Below, in pieces: positions 63,875-64,000 of a stretch of DNA of 64,000 nucleotides. The stretch spans positions 92,101-156,100 of the forward strand of contig NZ_LR722657.1 in NCBI RefSeq assembly GCF_902500225.1. The letters are read 5' to 3'. The notes beneath the pieces are model-generated. The model searched no databases. It was not told the DNA's origin and saw nothing but the letters and a program-made list of their open reading frames with translations. The first letter of the stretch is position 1; each line of letters begins with the position of its first letter. Source of the stretch: Buttiauxella massiliensis (lineage in GTDB: Bacteria; Pseudomonadota; Gammaproteobacteria; Enterobacterales; Enterobacteriaceae). Position numbers and translations under genes: made by a program.

Positions 63875-64000
63875 TGACCCGTCCTAAATAGCGTTGACAC
63901 ATTTAACTCGTACTATGAGGAAAATGTGATGAACCAGTACGTTAAACGCACGCAACGCGATTACCCTCTATCCTTTAAATTGGCCGTTGTCGAACAAGTC
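63875..64000 (+). mobile_element. Start of an IS3-family insertion sequence, partial
   Basis: TGACCCGTCCTAAATAGCG (from 63875) is the likely left end. An IS3-type OrfA frame begins 54 bases inside. The rest lies past the window. The exact IS name is not certain. Confidence 0.7.
63929..64000 (+). CDS. IS3-family transposase OrfA, N-terminal part
   Basis: 24 codons are visible (MNQYVKRTQRDYPLSFKLAV and onward), the start of an IS3-family OrfA with its helix-turn-helix to follow. It is cut by the window edge. TATGAGGAAAATGTG supplies a ribosome binding site. Confidence 0.75.
   Translation, partial: MNQYVKRTQRDYPLSFKLAVVEQV

Noticed and set aside
1..64000. tRNA or rRNA genes
   Set aside because: I looked for tRNA-like ends and rRNA blocks; only the tRNA-like domain of ssrA was seen.

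Overview
The window is enterobacterial chromosome, most likely from a member of the Enterobacteriaceae related to Citrobacter, Buttiauxella or Kluyvera. The evidence is a tmRNA with the tag ANDENYALAA, the smpB-ratA-ratB block, a Salmonella-type bapABCD locus next to ssrA, a QnrB-type gene, and a complete Flag-2 (lateral) flagellar locus. The species cannot be fixed from sequence alone.

Bases 1-31400 are a second flagellar system of the Flag-2 type. On the minus strand lie lfiR (cut by the window edge), lfiQ, lfiP, lfiN and lfiM. They diverge from lafK, a sigma-54 activator, and from the basal body and export genes lfiEFGHIJ. The lfgAMN genes are divergent from the rod-hook genes lfgBCDEFGHIJKL and lafW. 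A ToxR-like membrane regulator (lafZ) and a periplasmic partner come next, then the late genes: flagellin lafA, cap lafB, chaperones lafC and lafD, hook-length control lafE, lafF, sigma-28 lafS and stator lafTU. No flagellar gene is broken. Clear -24/-12 promoters precede lfgB and lafB, which fits control by LafK. LfgJ lacks the peptidoglycan-hydrolase half seen in FlgJ, and a lysozyme-like protein gene directly follows lafU.

Bases 31400-43700 are an accessory region. It holds a diguanylate cyclase broken by a -1 frameshift at seven A's, a RIO1-type kinase, a QnrB-like pentapeptide protein behind a perfect LexA box, a Bor-like lipoprotein, a second intact diguanylate cyclase, a Ner/Nlp-type DNA-binding protein, a structured region resembling P4/P1 antisense immunity RNA, and hiuH. 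Next to the 3' end of ssrA is a fossil of a P4-like satellite: a broken psu, a PHP-SMC-type ATPase (candidate defence gene, also with a -1 break at A7) and a truncated integrase. An imperfect repeat of about 70 bp marks the two ends.

Bases 43700-64000 hold ssrA, the type I secretion genes bapD, bapC and bapB, and a 12.6-kb gene for a giant Ig-repeat adhesin (bapA, 4197 residues). That protein contains a four-domain block duplicated with exactly equal length (376 residues). After it come smpB, the divergent ratA-ratB pair, and the start of an IS3-family element that runs off the window.

Together the genes suggest swarming on surfaces (lateral flagella), switching to attachment (BapA, with two GGDEF proteins as possible c-di-GMP sources), and a horizontally acquired layer of SOS-linked and anti-phage functions at the ssrA hotspot.
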